Positions 1 to 8,237 of a stretch of 36,422 nt of DNA are shown here, piece by piece. The first letter of the stretch is position 1. Every line of letters begins with the position of its first letter. The stretch is from Planctomycetia bacterium (lineage in GTDB: Bacteria; Planctomycetota; UBA1135; UBA2386). The position numbers and the translations under genes were made by a program. The notes below the pieces were generated by a model, which was not told the origin of the DNA, made no database searches, and saw only the letters and a program-made list of their open reading frames with translations. The DNA lies in assembly GCA_005776475.1 (NCBI GenBank), contig SXPB01000309.1, forward strand, positions 1-36,422, written 5' to 3'.

Positions 1-1
1 G

Positions 2-850
2 CTGACCGGCCGTCAGCCCGGCGGCCAACTCACCATCACCAGCGAAGTCGAGAACTACCCCGGCGTCCCCGAGGGCGTGATGGGCCCCGAGATGATGGAG
101 AAGTTCCGGCACCAGGCGGCGCGCTTCGGCACGCAGGTGCTCGATGAAGTCGGCATCGCGCTCGATCTCAAGAAGCGGCCGTTCACGGTCACCGGCGAGT
201 CGGGCACCGTGTGGAAGACGAAGACGCTGATCGTCTCGACCGGCGCGTCGGCGCTCTACCTCGGGCTGCCGAACGAGAAGGCGCTGCAGGGCCGCGGCGT
301 GTCGGCGTGCGCCACCTGCGACGGTTTCTTCTTCAAGAACAAGGTCGTCTACGTCGTCGGCGGCGGCGACTCGGCGTGCGAGGAAGCGAACTTCCTGACC
401 AAGTACGCGAGCAAGGTGTTCCTGGTGGTGCGCCGCGACGCGCTGCGCGCTTCGAAGATCATGCAGGACCGCGCGCTCAAGAACCCGAAGATCGAAATGC
501 TGTGGAACCAGAACGTCACCGACGTGCTCGACGTGTCGAAGGGCAAGGTGACGGGCGTGGAGTTGACCGGCACGCTCGACGGCAAGAAGAAGCAGGTGCC
601 CGCGGATGGCCTGTTCCTGGCGATCGGCCACCAGCCGAACACGCAGCTGTTCAAGGGCCTGCTCTCCATGGACGACAAGGGCTACATCAAGACGGTGCCC
701 GGCAAGACCGCGACCAACATCGAAGGCGTGTTCGCGGCCGGCGACTGCCAGGACAGCTACTACCGGCAGGCGGTGACCGCGGCGGGCACGGGCTGCATGG
801 CGGCGATCGAGGTCGAGCGCTTCCTCGAAGGCCAGGGCGGGCACTCCTAG
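2..850 (+). CDS. trxB: Thioredoxin reductase, 3' part (5' end outside window)
   Basis: This is the C-terminal part of a low-molecular-weight thioredoxin reductase, the FAD/NADPH flavoprotein that reduces cytoplasmic thioredoxin. The frame is open from base 2, so the start lies upstream of the window. The visible protein begins inside the FAD domain with a GGQLTITSEVENYPG stretch, typical of TrxB. The redox-active CATC disulfide motif (bases 308-319) is followed by the NADPH-binding GGGDSA motif. Near the end is the second FAD-binding segment GVFAAGDC, then a QAVTAAGTGCMAA helix, all in the normal TrxB order. The only missing part is the N-terminal Rossmann GxGxxG region. The gene ends at a TAG codon 94 bases before the end of the convergent lipoprotein gene. 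Family assignment is secure. A ferredoxin-NADP reductase-like relative is unlikely because the CxxC is present. Confidence 0.95.
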   Translation: MTGRQPGGQLTITSEVENYPGVPEGVMGPEMMEKFRHQAARFGTQVLDEVGIALDLKKRPFTVTGESGTVWKTKTLIVSTGASALYLGLPNEKALQGRGVSACATCDGFFFKNKVVYVVGGGDSACEEANFLTKYASKVFLVVRRDALRASKIMQDRALKNPKIEMLWNQNVTDVLDVSKGKVTGVELTGTLDGKKKQVPADGLFLAIGHQPNTQLFKGLLSMDDKGYIKTVPGKTATNIEGVFAAGDCQDSYYRQAVTAAGTGCMAAIEVERFLEGQGGHS

Positions 851-886
851 AACGGCGAAGCCGCTGGCATGCCCGACCAGGTTGGA

Positions 887-910
887 GCCGACGCCCGCGG
901 CGGGCGCGGC
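887..910. terminator. GC-rich hairpin between convergent genes
   Basis: GCCG-A-CGCCC pairs with GGGCG-CGGC around a GCGGC loop, a nine-base-pair stem with one bulged A. It lies between the stop of trxB and the stop of the convergent lipoprotein gene. There is no T tract on either side, so it may be a weak or bidirectional terminator, or only an mRNA 3' stabilising hairpin. Confidence 0.35.
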
Positions 911-944
911 TCAACGGCGATGACGCACCTACGGGTTCGGGGCG

Positions 945-2870
945 CTACTGGATGCGCAGCAGCATCAGCTGGTGCGGATGCGCGGGGTCCGGCGTCGGCA
1001 TCGGCAGCGTGAGGCCCGGCGCGAGCGGCGGCGGGTTGGCGATGTTCCAGGTCGGCGGCAGACTGCCAGCTGTCGTCGATGCGTTCGGCATCAGCATCAT
1101 CGCGCACAGGTACGCACTTTCGAACGTCACCTCGTCGTAGACGACGACCAACTGGCTGCCGTCCTGCACCGCGTCGTAGCCGAGGAACGCAACCTGCTTG
1201 CAGCGCCAACTGTTCGCGAACGGCGGCGCCCCACCCCACAACGGGCCGGTGTACGGCACCGCCTCCAAGGTCGCTCGCGTCAGCGCTTCGTCGATGCGCG
1301 GACTCGCCGGCCAGGCCGTCCAATGCGACCGATGCAGCTCGGTGCCGCTCGCGCGCTGCGCCAGGTAGAGCACGTCGACGCGCGTGTTGCCGCCGATCTC
1401 GCGCGCAAACACCGACGGCTGGTAGTCACCCGGCTGGCCGAACGCCGGCCCACGCACGAACGTCTGCCCCGCATCCGCACTGACCGCGAGCCGCAGGCCG
1501 TCGCGCACTTCGTAGGCGTAGAACACGCGCAGCGAACTGCCCTGGCCGAGCACGGCGACGGTCGGATCCATGCCGAGAATGCGTTCCTCGTCGACCAGCG
1601 TGTGCACGAACGACTCGCCGTAGCGCCGCGTCGAACAGCGAAACTCGGTCGTCGACATCCAGCCGACGCCGCTGTTGTCCATGCGCGAGCAGGCGTAGCC
1701 GATCGCGAGGTCGCCACCCATGGACCAGGCGATGCCCGTCGTCAGCGGCGTGACGTCGGCGTTGGTCGCGTAGAGCACTTCGGCCGGCGAGAACTGGAAC
1801 CACGTCGGCGAACCGAACGCGTCGAACGCCACCGCGCGCCCTTCGACCAGCACGAAGTCGGAACCACCTTCGGGGCGCGACCGCCACGCCGCCACCGCGA
1901 TCGAGTAGTCCGCCGCCATCGCCGCCTGCACGAGGCGCGTCTGCGTGAAGCCCGGCAACAGGGCGACTTCCTGGGCGAACGTCGCGCCGCGGTCGAACGA
2001 CAGCCGCACGCGCACGCCTTCGGCTTCGCTGCGCACGACGCCGAGCACGTTGTAGAGCGCGACCACTTCGTGATCGCGCCAGTACGAGTACCCGGTCGGT
2101 GGCAAGAGAGCTGCGCCGCCAGTGACGACACCGCCCACGGCTTGATGCTGCAAGCGCTGCTCGTAGCGCGGCTCCGCCGTCGGGTCGCTGCGATCGCCCT
2201 CGTAGCAGACGATGCTGGTGCGATCGCCCGACACCGCGATCGTCGGGATGCCGAACTGCCACGAATCGCTCGAATAGAGGGTGTCGCGCAGGATCACGCC
2301 CGAAGCCTCGGGCTCGCCGGCGAGCGGGCGGTTGATCGCGCTGGCGGCGCCGATCGCGAGTTCGACCACCGTGACGCCACTGCCTTCGGTGTGCACCGCG
2401 AGCACCTGGTTCTGCGTGATGCGGCCTTGGAACGTGAGCCGCACGAACCCGCTGCCCTGGGCGTAGGTCCATTCGCCGTTCGATTGCAGCCCTTGCCCCG
2501 CGGGGATGAGGCCGACGCGCGCCAGGGACAGTGGATCGGCCGTGACTTCGGCACCACCGTCACGCACGTGCTTCACACCGATCGTCGCCATGCCGGCGGC
2601 GTCGGCGGTCCAAGACACGAACTCGAACTGGAGCGGCGTGTCGGCCGGGGTCGTGAGGCGGTAGTGCGATTCGACGCGTTCGAACGTGGTGCCGGTGAGG
2701 TCGATGACCGGAGCCGCGCCGGTTGCGGGCTCGACGACGTCGGTCCCGGCCGTCACCGCGAGGCGCGCCGTCGGTCCTGCGGGCGGTGTGGTCGCGTCGC
2801 CGGAGCCCGAACAGGCGGCGAGGATCGACAGCACGGCGAGGAACAGTGCGCGCGACGGGGCCTTCAGCAT
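945..2870 (-). CDS. Sialidase-like (Asp-box) lipoprotein
   Basis: Predicted 641-residue exported lipoprotein. The chosen start gives a short basic n-region, a hydrophobic stretch and the lipobox LAAC with Cys20, followed by a Ser/Gly/Thr/Pro-rich linker. In-frame ATGs at 2882 and 2888 are possible but only lengthen the n-region. Residues about 35-190 look like a beta-sandwich region. The rest resembles a sialidase/BNR propeller, with two Asp-box-like motifs: SFDRGATF (about 291-298) and SADAGQTF (about 464-471). I cannot see a complete sialidase active site (Arg triad, Tyr/Glu pair), so an enzymatic role is not supported; the fold may serve binding. The frame is open much further upstream, but that extension is unconvincing and would overlap the next gene. 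It is transcribed in the same direction as the toroid-repeat gene upstream, 86 bases away. Confidence 0.75.
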   Translation of the reverse strand: MLKAPSRALFLAVLSILAACSGSGDATTPPAGPTARLAVTAGTDVVEPATGAAPVIDLTGTTFERVESHYRLTTPADTPLQFEFVSWTADAAGMATIGVKHVRDGGAEVTADPLSLARVGLIPAGQGLQSNGEWTYAQGSGFVRLTFQGRITQNQVLAVHTEGSGVTVVELAIGAASAINRPLAGEPEASGVILRDTLYSSDSWQFGIPTIAVSGDRTSIVCYEGDRSDPTAEPRYEQRLQHQAVGGVVTGGAALLPPTGYSYWRDHEVVALYNVLGVVRSEAEGVRVRLSFDRGATFAQEVALLPGFTQTRLVQAAMAADYSIAVAAWRSRPEGGSDFVLVEGRAVAFDAFGSPTWFQFSPAEVLYATNADVTPLTTGIAWSMGGDLAIGYACSRMDNSGVGWMSTTEFRCSTRRYGESFVHTLVDEERILGMDPTVAVLGQGSSLRVFYAYEVRDGLRLAVSADAGQTFVRGPAFGQPGDYQPSVFAREIGGNTRVDVLYLAQRASGTELHRSHWTAWPASPRIDEALTRATLEAVPYTGPLWGGAPPFANSWRCKQVAFLGYDAVQDGSQLVVVYDEVTFESAYLCAMMLMPNASTTAGSLPPTWNIANPPPLAPGLTLPMPTPDPAHPHQLMLLRIQ

Positions 2871-2956
2871 GGTCGCAACCATAGCCATGGGACGCTGGTG
2901 CGTAACGGGGCTGATTGCCCGCGTTGGCATCCGAGGGTCTCGGTCGAGCGCTCCCG

Positions 2957-4774
2957 TCACTTGCCGGTGACCGCCGCCGCCGTCGCTTTGGCGAGGAACA
3001 GGATCGCGAACGACGTGCTGTCGAGCAGCAGCGTCGACGAGTGTTCGGCGCGGAACGAACCGTTCGGCTGCTGCTGCGCCAGCATCTGCAGCGCCCCTTC
3101 GTGGTACCAATCGCGCCCCTGCAAGCGCGCCACGCCGGCGAGTTCGCACGAACGTTCCAGGCAATAGAGCCAGTAGTACCAGTGGTTGTCGGCGCGCTCG
3201 GCGAAGCCCGGATTGCAGCGCACCGAGAACTCTTCGGCCAGCCACGCGTAGCCATCGCGCACGGCATCGTCGATCGCCTTGCCGAGCGCCTTGTCATCCT
3301 CGCCGCGCGCCGCCATGCCTGCACGCGCCAACAACAACCCACTCACGCCGGCCGCCGTCATCGACCCGAACGCAGGCTCGCTCGCTTCCTGGTAAGCAAA
3401 ACCGCGCGGCTGCGCTCGCACTTCGGTGCACTTCGGCACCCCCTCGGTCCACACCGCGGCGCGCATCTGCGCGTAGTCGGACGTGCGCAGCGTGACAGCC
3501 GCGCGCGCGCGCCCCTGCACTTCGACCAACTGCCGGCCGGCCCGCGTGAACGCACCGCGCGGCACATCGAGCCCGCACGAATGCGCCGCCCACAGTCCAA
3601 GCAAGCCGTACTGCTGCAGCGACGTGTCGTAGCGCGGACCGGCGGTGTAGTTGAAGCGCAGCACGTCGGCGGCCTCGCCGCGCGGATCGACGTTCGCCAG
3701 CAACTGCGCGAGCCACTTCTTCGCCAACGCGAGGTCGCGTTCGGGCAGCGTGCGCACCGGCAACGCCGCCAGCGACCCTTCGCGCAATCGCGCCGCTTCG
3801 CCCGGCGGCGTGTGCAGCGCATGCAGAGCCATCAGCGCCGCGGCCAACGAGTAGCTGTCCTCGAGCTTGCGCTTGCGCAACTCGGTGAAACCACGCTGCA
3901 CCACCGCGTCCGTCGCCGGAATGCCCCCGTGCAGCAGCGTCAGCAGCCCGAGTGCCAACCGACCGCTGCCGTAGTTGCGTTCGTCGCCGCCCTTGTCGAC
4001 CAGGAACGACTTCTGTTCGTCGATTGCATCGCGCACCCACGCGGTGCCGGCTTCGATCGCCAACCGCACCCGTTGCCGAAACTCACCGTCCTGGTTCTCG
4101 TGCACGGCGACCAGCTGCCAACCGTCATCGACGACGAGGCGCCGAAAACTCTTGTCGCCCTCGTCGACGACGAGATCGAATTGACCCTGCCACACAGCGA
4201 CCACGCCACGTTTGACGTCGAAGCGGCGCGTCATCGTGATGGATCCCGACGCGTCGGCGATGCAGAACGGGGCCAGCAGATCGAGCACGTCGCGCCCTTC
4301 GCCTGCACTCGGCGCGGGCGAACTGGCGGCGAAGGTGCCGCGCAGCGTCTGGCTGCCGTCAGCCGCCGGCGCCGTCCACGCACCGCTGACGACGACGTCG
4401 CCGAACGGGAGCAGGCGCGGCAGCTTGATGCGCACCGAAGAACGCGCGGCGACATCGCACGCAATGGCGCGCAGCGCGTCGCGCAAGTCGCGCACCGGCC
4501 CGGCGAGGGCCCGCTGGTCGGCGCGCAGTTCGCCCTGGCACACCCACGGCGCCGGCGGCAGTCGCGGCAGGTAGCGATCCGGCGGCTTCGCCGTGGGCCG
4601 CGCCACCTTCGCCGCCGCCGCGGTGCGCTGCGGCTCGCTCGCCGCCGCATCGTGCTCGCGGCGAAACGCGACGGCGCCGAGCGGCGGCACGCGCCACGCC
4701 CACTCCTGGCCCGGCACCGGCGTCCCCGCCAGCACGGCACTGGCGAGCACGAACATCCTTGCTGCACTTCCCAT
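2957..4774 (-). CDS. Exported protein with prenyltransferase/squalene-cyclase-like toroid repeats
   Basis: About 605 residues with an N-terminal signal-like segment (MGSAARMFVLASAVLAG, then TPVPGQ). An ATG at 4756 is an alternative start. The middle and C-terminal parts contain helical repeats of the kind found in alpha/alpha toroids (squalene-hopene cyclase, protein prenyltransferase beta, complement-like proteins), for example NYGSGRLALGLLTLLHGG, LQQYGLLGLWAAHSCG and GALQMLAQQQPNGSF. The cyclase catalytic DxDD motif is not evident, so it is probably a binding or structural toroid rather than a terpene cyclase. Such exported toroid proteins are common in planctomycetes and mostly uncharacterised. 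It is divergent from the DUF2461 gene across 81 bases, which must hold both promoters. Confidence 0.7.
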   Translation of the reverse strand: MGSAARMFVLASAVLAGTPVPGQEWAWRVPPLGAVAFRREHDAAASEPQRTAAAAKVARPTAKPPDRYLPRLPPAPWVCQGELRADQRALAGPVRDLRDALRAIACDVAARSSVRIKLPRLLPFGDVVVSGAWTAPAADGSQTLRGTFAASSPAPSAGEGRDVLDLLAPFCIADASGSITMTRRFDVKRGVVAVWQGQFDLVVDEGDKSFRRLVVDDGWQLVAVHENQDGEFRQRVRLAIEAGTAWVRDAIDEQKSFLVDKGGDERNYGSGRLALGLLTLLHGGIPATDAVVQRGFTELRKRKLEDSYSLAAALMALHALHTPPGEAARLREGSLAALPVRTLPERDLALAKKWLAQLLANVDPRGEAADVLRFNYTAGPRYDTSLQQYGLLGLWAAHSCGLDVPRGAFTRAGRQLVEVQGRARAAVTLRTSDYAQMRAAVWTEGVPKCTEVRAQPRGFAYQEASEPAFGSMTAAGVSGLLLARAGMAARGEDDKALGKAIDDAVRDGYAWLAEEFSVRCNPGFAERADNHWYYWLYCLERSCELAGVARLQGRDWYHEGALQMLAQQQPNGSFRAEHSSTLLLDSTSFAILFLAKATAAAVTGK

Positions 4775-4855
4775 GCCTACAAAGTGGGGCAACGGGGGCA
4801 AAGCACGCGGCGATTCCCTGGCTACCATCGACGCCCCGGCACCGCGGCCAACTCC

Positions 4856-5521
4856 ATGACCTTCTTCGCCAAGAGCTACGTCGACTTCTTCAAGAACCTC
4901 GCCAAGAACAACACCACGGCTTGGTTCGACGCCAACCGCGCCACCTACGAGGCCGCGGTGAAGGCCCCGTTCGCGGCGTTCACCACCGCGATGATCGAAC
5001 GCATCGCGGCCCTCGACGATGAAGTGAAGATCACCGCCAAGGACGCGATCTCGCGCATCAACCGCGACACCCGCTTCAGCAAGGACAAGAGTCCGTACAA
5101 CACGCACCTGTCGGCGGCGATTTCGAAGTACGGCCGCAAGAACAAGGAGTACCCGGGCATCCTGTTCCAGGTGTCGCACGAGGGCGTCGGCATCTTCGGC
5201 GGCGCCTACGCCCCCGAGCCCGAAAGCCTCGCCAAGATCCGCGCGTTGATCGCGAAGGACGGCAAGGGCTTCGTGAAGGCGATCACCGGCAAGGCGTTCG
5301 TGGCGCATTTCGGTGAGCTGCAAGGTGAGGCGATCAAGCGGATCCCGCCCGAACTGGCGGCGGCAGCGGCGAAGGAGCCGCGCATCCTGCAGAAGCAGTT
5401 CTTCTACGAAGCGCACCTGCCGGCGGCGGCGGTGACGAGCCAGGACCTTGGCGACCAGCTGCTGGCGCACTGGCACGCGGCGCGCGAGGTCAACACGTTT
5501 CTGCAGCGCGCCTTCGGCTGA
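4856..5521 (+). CDS. DUF2461 family protein (TIGR02453-like)
   Basis: A 221-residue soluble protein that fits the DUF2461/TIGR02453 family over its whole length. Seen directly: an N-terminal FFKNLAKNNTTAWFDANR segment, the hallmark INRDTRFSKDKSPY motif at residues 68-81, a central GGAYAPEPE segment and a C-terminal LLAHWHAAREVNTFLQRAF helix. The biochemical role of the family is unknown to me; it is widespread in bacteria and fungi. The ATG at 4856 is chosen because the conserved region begins a few residues after it. The frame is open upstream to 2915, but that part is the shadow of the opposite-strand gene. The MNT/HEPN pair follows 44 bases downstream, probably as a separate unit. Confidence 0.9.
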   Translation: MTFFAKSYVDFFKNLAKNNTTAWFDANRATYEAAVKAPFAAFTTAMIERIAALDDEVKITAKDAISRINRDTRFSKDKSPYNTHLSAAISKYGRKNKEYPGILFQVSHEGVGIFGGAYAPEPESLAKIRALIAKDGKGFVKAITGKAFVAHFGELQGEAIKRIPPELAAAAAKEPRILQKQFFYEAHLPAAAVTSQDLGDQLLAHWHAAREVNTFLQRAFG

Positions 5522-5565
5522 GCCTGGGCGTGCCAGGGCAACGCTGGGGCAGTAGTCTTCGCCGC

Positions 5566-5973
5566 ATGGATCGCAACGACATCTCCCGAGCACTGGCAGC
5601 CCGGCTGCATGCCCGCCGGGACATCGTTGCCGCCTGGCTGTTCGGCAGCACGGCGCGAGGCGACGACCTGAAAGACAGCGACGTCGATGTCGCCGTGCTG
5701 CTGGCCTCCGGGCCGCCATCCTCGATTGCGGACCACGTGGCGTTGACGAACCTCGCCGACGAACTGCAAATCAGCGTGCCTCGCCACATCGACGTAGTGG
5801 CTGTCAACGCGGCCCATCCAGAACTCGTGCACCGCGTCCTTCGTGACGGGATCCTGCTGCACGAAACCGACCACCATCGCCGCATCCTGTTCGAAGTGAA
5901 GGCGCGCAACGAGTTCTTCGACATGCAGTCGATCTGGGATTCCTACCGACACTCCGTGCTGGAGAGTCTCTGA
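5566..5973 (+). CDS. mntA: MNT-type nucleotidyltransferase, probable MntA-like antitoxin
   Basis: A 135-residue minimal nucleotidyltransferase of the polymerase-beta superfamily. The signature is clear: FGST at 26-29 (GS at 27-28), followed by D39-V-D41, the metal-binding aspartates, with a third acidic position probable in the IDVVAVN strand. The stop overlaps the start of the HEPN gene by one base, a classic two-gene toxin-antitoxin arrangement. In characterised type VII modules MntA neutralises HepT by transferring AMP units to a tyrosine in the toxin. By family and partner, this protein is inferred to do the same. The start is placed at 5566, where the conserved alignment begins. An in-frame ATG at 5530 would add 12 residues without support. 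Confidence 0.88.
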   Translation: MDRNDISRALAARLHARRDIVAAWLFGSTARGDDLKDSDVDVAVLLASGPPSSIADHVALTNLADELQISVPRHIDVVAVNAAHPELVHRVLRDGILLHETDHHRRILFEVKARNEFFDMQSIWDSYRHSVLESL

Positions 5974-6386
5974 TGGATCGAATCCTGATCGAGAAGCACC
6001 TGGTGTTTATCGGGGAAGCCGTGGCCGCTCTCAGGCTGCATGGCAAGCCCGCCACCATTGCCGACGACCCGGTGCAATTCGGCTTCGTCGTGCACACTCT
6101 GCAAACGGCCGTGCAGGCGGCGATTGATGTCGCCGCAATGATCGTCTCCACGCGCAAGTTGGGCGAGCCAGCCACCAATCGCGAGATGTTCGAGAAACTC
6201 GCCGGCGACGGCTGGGTCTCCGCTTCGGCCGCGGCAACCTGGCAGCGGATTGTCTCGTTCCGCAACATCGTCGTGCATCGGTACCTGCAGGTCGATGTGA
6301 AGGTCGTGCGCAGCATCGTCGAGAACCACACCGAAGACCTGCTGGGCTTTGCGCGAAGCGTGCGCGACCGCCTGCGGCAGGGCTGA
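5973..6386 (+). CDS. hepT: HEPN-domain toxin, HepT-like (DUF86)
   Basis: A 137-residue all-helical HEPN protein. The catalytic and modification motif RNIVVHRY gives R97, H102 and Tyr104, matching the RX4HXY pattern of HepT RNases. In the characterised Shewanella system the antitoxin adds AMP to the tyrosine of this motif. The expected product is a ribonuclease toxin held inactive by the MNT protein encoded immediately upstream with a one-base TGATG overlap. The order here is antitoxin first and toxin second. The helices before the motif fit the HEPN fold. The pair sits between unrelated housekeeping-type genes, as mobile toxin-antitoxin modules often do, but I see no flanking repeats. The function is inferred from the family. 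Confidence 0.88.
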   Translation: MDRILIEKHLVFIGEAVAALRLHGKPATIADDPVQFGFVVHTLQTAVQAAIDVAAMIVSTRKLGEPATNREMFEKLAGDGWVSASAAATWQRIVSFRNIVVHRYLQVDVKVVRSIVENHTEDLLGFARSVRDRLRQG

Positions 6387-6475
6387 GGCCGCGCCCGGCG
6401 CGAAATCACGACCCCGTCGCCGGAGTGCGGCAGAGCCGTCTTGCAGGCAGGCCTAGGCCCCGCTCCCATGCTCGC

Positions 6476-6598
6476 ATGTTCGCGCACATCACTCCGCTGG
6501 AAGCCCCAATCGTCTGGTTTGCCTTCGCCGCCGGCGCCGCCCTCGGCGCCTTCGCCACCTGGTTCGTCATGCACAAGCGCCAGTCCGTGCGCGGCTGA
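6476..6598 (+). CDS. Small single-span membrane peptide (40 aa)
   Basis: A 40-residue ORF with a short N-terminus (MFAHITPLEAP), one hydrophobic helix (IVWFAFAAGAALGAFATWFV) and a basic tail (MHKRQSVRG). This is the layout of a real small membrane protein and follows the positive-inside rule. Its stop is six bases before the ATG of the ThyX-like gene, so the two could be translated together. No Shine-Dalgarno sequence is visible, and I recognise no family. Another ATG at 6468 is in a different frame. A chance ORF is possible in GC-rich DNA, but the composition of the hydrophobic segment and the coupling argue for a gene. Confidence 0.5.
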   Translation: MFAHITPLEAPIVWFAFAAGAALGAFATWFVMHKRQSVRG

Positions 6599-6604
6599 TC
6601 GACG

Positions 6605-8227
6605 ATGGTCTACAGTGAGTTCGAACGCGCGCTGCTGCAGACGTACTTCTCGGTCGTCGATGGCCCGGAGCACGCCGACATCTACCTGGTGCGCAACCTG
6701 CCGGCCGAGGTCGCGGCCACACTGAACGGCGTCTACTCGCGCTCGAGCAAGTCGATGCGCGACCAGTTCCTCGACCGCCTGCAGCAAGGCCTGCAGGCGC
6801 AGGGTCGCTCGCTCGAGTCGCTCGGGCCGCCGGCGCCCGCCGTCGATGCGCTGTCGTCGGTGATGGCCGACAAGTCGGGCCAGTTCCTGAAGACCTACGC
6901 GATCGACCACGGCCACAATTCACTGCGCGAAGGTTCCGTGGTGCACCTCGCCGTCGAACGCGTGTCGCAGTTGGTGACGCGCTTCGTGCAACGCGAACGG
7001 CGCTGCAGCTTCGAAGAGTCCTCGACGCGCTACATCCCGTTCACCGCCGAGATGCACTGGCGCGATCCGGACGTGATGGCCGCCGGTGGCGACCTCGCCG
7101 CCGCCTACGAGGCGACGCTGCGCGAGACCTTCGCGCTTTACACGACCGCGACGGAGCGCTTGCTGGCCCACCTGCAACGGCTGCGGCCGCTGGCAGCGGG
7201 CGAGAAGGAAGGGCCGTGGCTGCGCACGTTGAAGGCCGAGGCATTCGACGCGGCCCGCTACCTGCTGACGCCGGCGATCTTCACCAAGTGGGGCATGGTC
7301 GTCGACGCGCGCACGCTGGGCGACGTGATCACCGAGCTGAAGAGCCACCCGCTCGCCGAGTTCCGCCTGGTCGGCGAACGCATGCAGCAACAGGCCGAAA
7401 CGGCGCTGCCGACGCTGCTGCGGCACGCGAAGGGCAACGCGTTCGCGCAGAGCCTGCAGCAGCTGCTGCCAGGGATCGTGCGTGAACTCGGCGTCGCCCC
7501 GGCACCCCGGCACACCGGGCCGGCAACCGGCCACACCGAACTGCTCGCGTTCGATCCGCAGCTCGACGACCGGTTGCTGGCCTCGCTGCTGTTCGAGCAT
7601 TCCGACCAACCGTTCACGGTGCTGTTGCAGCACGTCCAGGCGATGACCGCCGGGCAGCGCCAGGACCTGCTGACGCAGGTCATGCAGAAGCGCGGGCCGC
7701 ACGACGCGTGGCCGCTCGGCTTCGAAGGCGCCATGCCGTTCGAGTTCGAGACGGTGCTCGACTTCGGCGCCTACCGCGACATCGGCCGCCATCGCAAGGG
7801 ACTGCAACAGCAGCAACTGCTGACCACGGCGCACGGCTTCGCGGTGCCGCCGCTGATGCAGGAAGCGGGCCTCGCCGGCGACTACACCACGGTGCTCGAA
7901 CGCGCCGCCGAACGCCAGCACCTGCTCGCGCAGCGCTTCCCGCACGCCGCCGGCTACGTCACGCCGTTCGCGTTCCTGCAGCGCGTGCGCATCGTCTTCG
8001 ACCCGCGCCAGACCGCCTACTTCGTCGAACTGCGCAGCGGACCGGAAGGGCACTTCTCGTACCGCCAGGTCGCGCTCGACATGCTGGCGCACGTGCGCAA
8101 GGTGACGCCGCTGTTCGCACAGTGGATCCGCGCCAAGGAAGGCAGCGCGTTCCTCGGCCGCCTCGACAGCGAGATGACCGCCGACGAACGGCGGCAACGC
8201 CGCATGCAGGCTGCCGGCGACGCGTGA
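6605..8227 (+). CDS. Tandem-domain FAD-dependent thymidylate synthase-like protein (ThyX family)
   Basis: 540 residues, more than twice a standard ThyX of about 220-250. The N-terminal half carries the ThyX core: DHGHNSLREG (101-110), an ERVSQLVTRFVQ helix, and RERRCSFEESSTRY (130-143), matching the ThyX motif RHRxxSxNExSxRY with His and Asn both replaced by Glu. ARYLLTPAIFTKWG (217-230) and the DAR-L helix after it match the dUMP-binding end of the fold. The C-terminal half is a second, diverged copy (DFGAYRDIGRHR, 386-397) with the RHR triplet but no SxxxxSxRY part. ThyX makes dTMP from dUMP using methylene-tetrahydrofolate and FAD; whether this protein keeps that activity is uncertain. It follows the small membrane ORF by six bases and ends 10 bases from the convergent lectin gene. 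Confidence 0.85.
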   Translation: MVYSEFERALLQTYFSVVDGPEHADIYLVRNLPAEVAATLNGVYSRSSKSMRDQFLDRLQQGLQAQGRSLESLGPPAPAVDALSSVMADKSGQFLKTYAIDHGHNSLREGSVVHLAVERVSQLVTRFVQRERRCSFEESSTRYIPFTAEMHWRDPDVMAAGGDLAAAYEATLRETFALYTTATERLLAHLQRLRPLAAGEKEGPWLRTLKAEAFDAARYLLTPAIFTKWGMVVDARTLGDVITELKSHPLAEFRLVGERMQQQAETALPTLLRHAKGNAFAQSLQQLLPGIVRELGVAPAPRHTGPATGHTELLAFDPQLDDRLLASLLFEHSDQPFTVLLQHVQAMTAGQRQDLLTQVMQKRGPHDAWPLGFEGAMPFEFETVLDFGAYRDIGRHRKGLQQQQLLTTAHGFAVPPLMQEAGLAGDYTTVLERAAERQHLLAQRFPHAAGYVTPFAFLQRVRIVFDPRQTAYFVELRSGPEGHFSYRQVALDMLAHVRKVTPLFAQWIRAKEGSAFLGRLDSEMTADERRQRRMQAAGDA

Positions 8228-8237
8228 CCGGACCGCA

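Noticed and set aside
972-3167. Long plus-strand ORF (731 codons) opposite the lipoprotein gene
   Set aside because: Arg/His-rich with no domain, no signal and no family pattern. It is the GC-rich antisense shadow of the lipoprotein gene, which has a lipobox and Asp-box motifs.
2957-4774. Squalene-hopene cyclase
   Set aside because: The toroid repeats are similar, but no DxDD motif and no full set of QW repeats is visible, and the protein is exported.
3246-5719. Extension of the toroid-protein frame beyond 4774
   Set aside because: It is antisense to the DUF2461 gene, whose conserved motifs are unambiguous; the ATG at 4774 gives a signal sequence.
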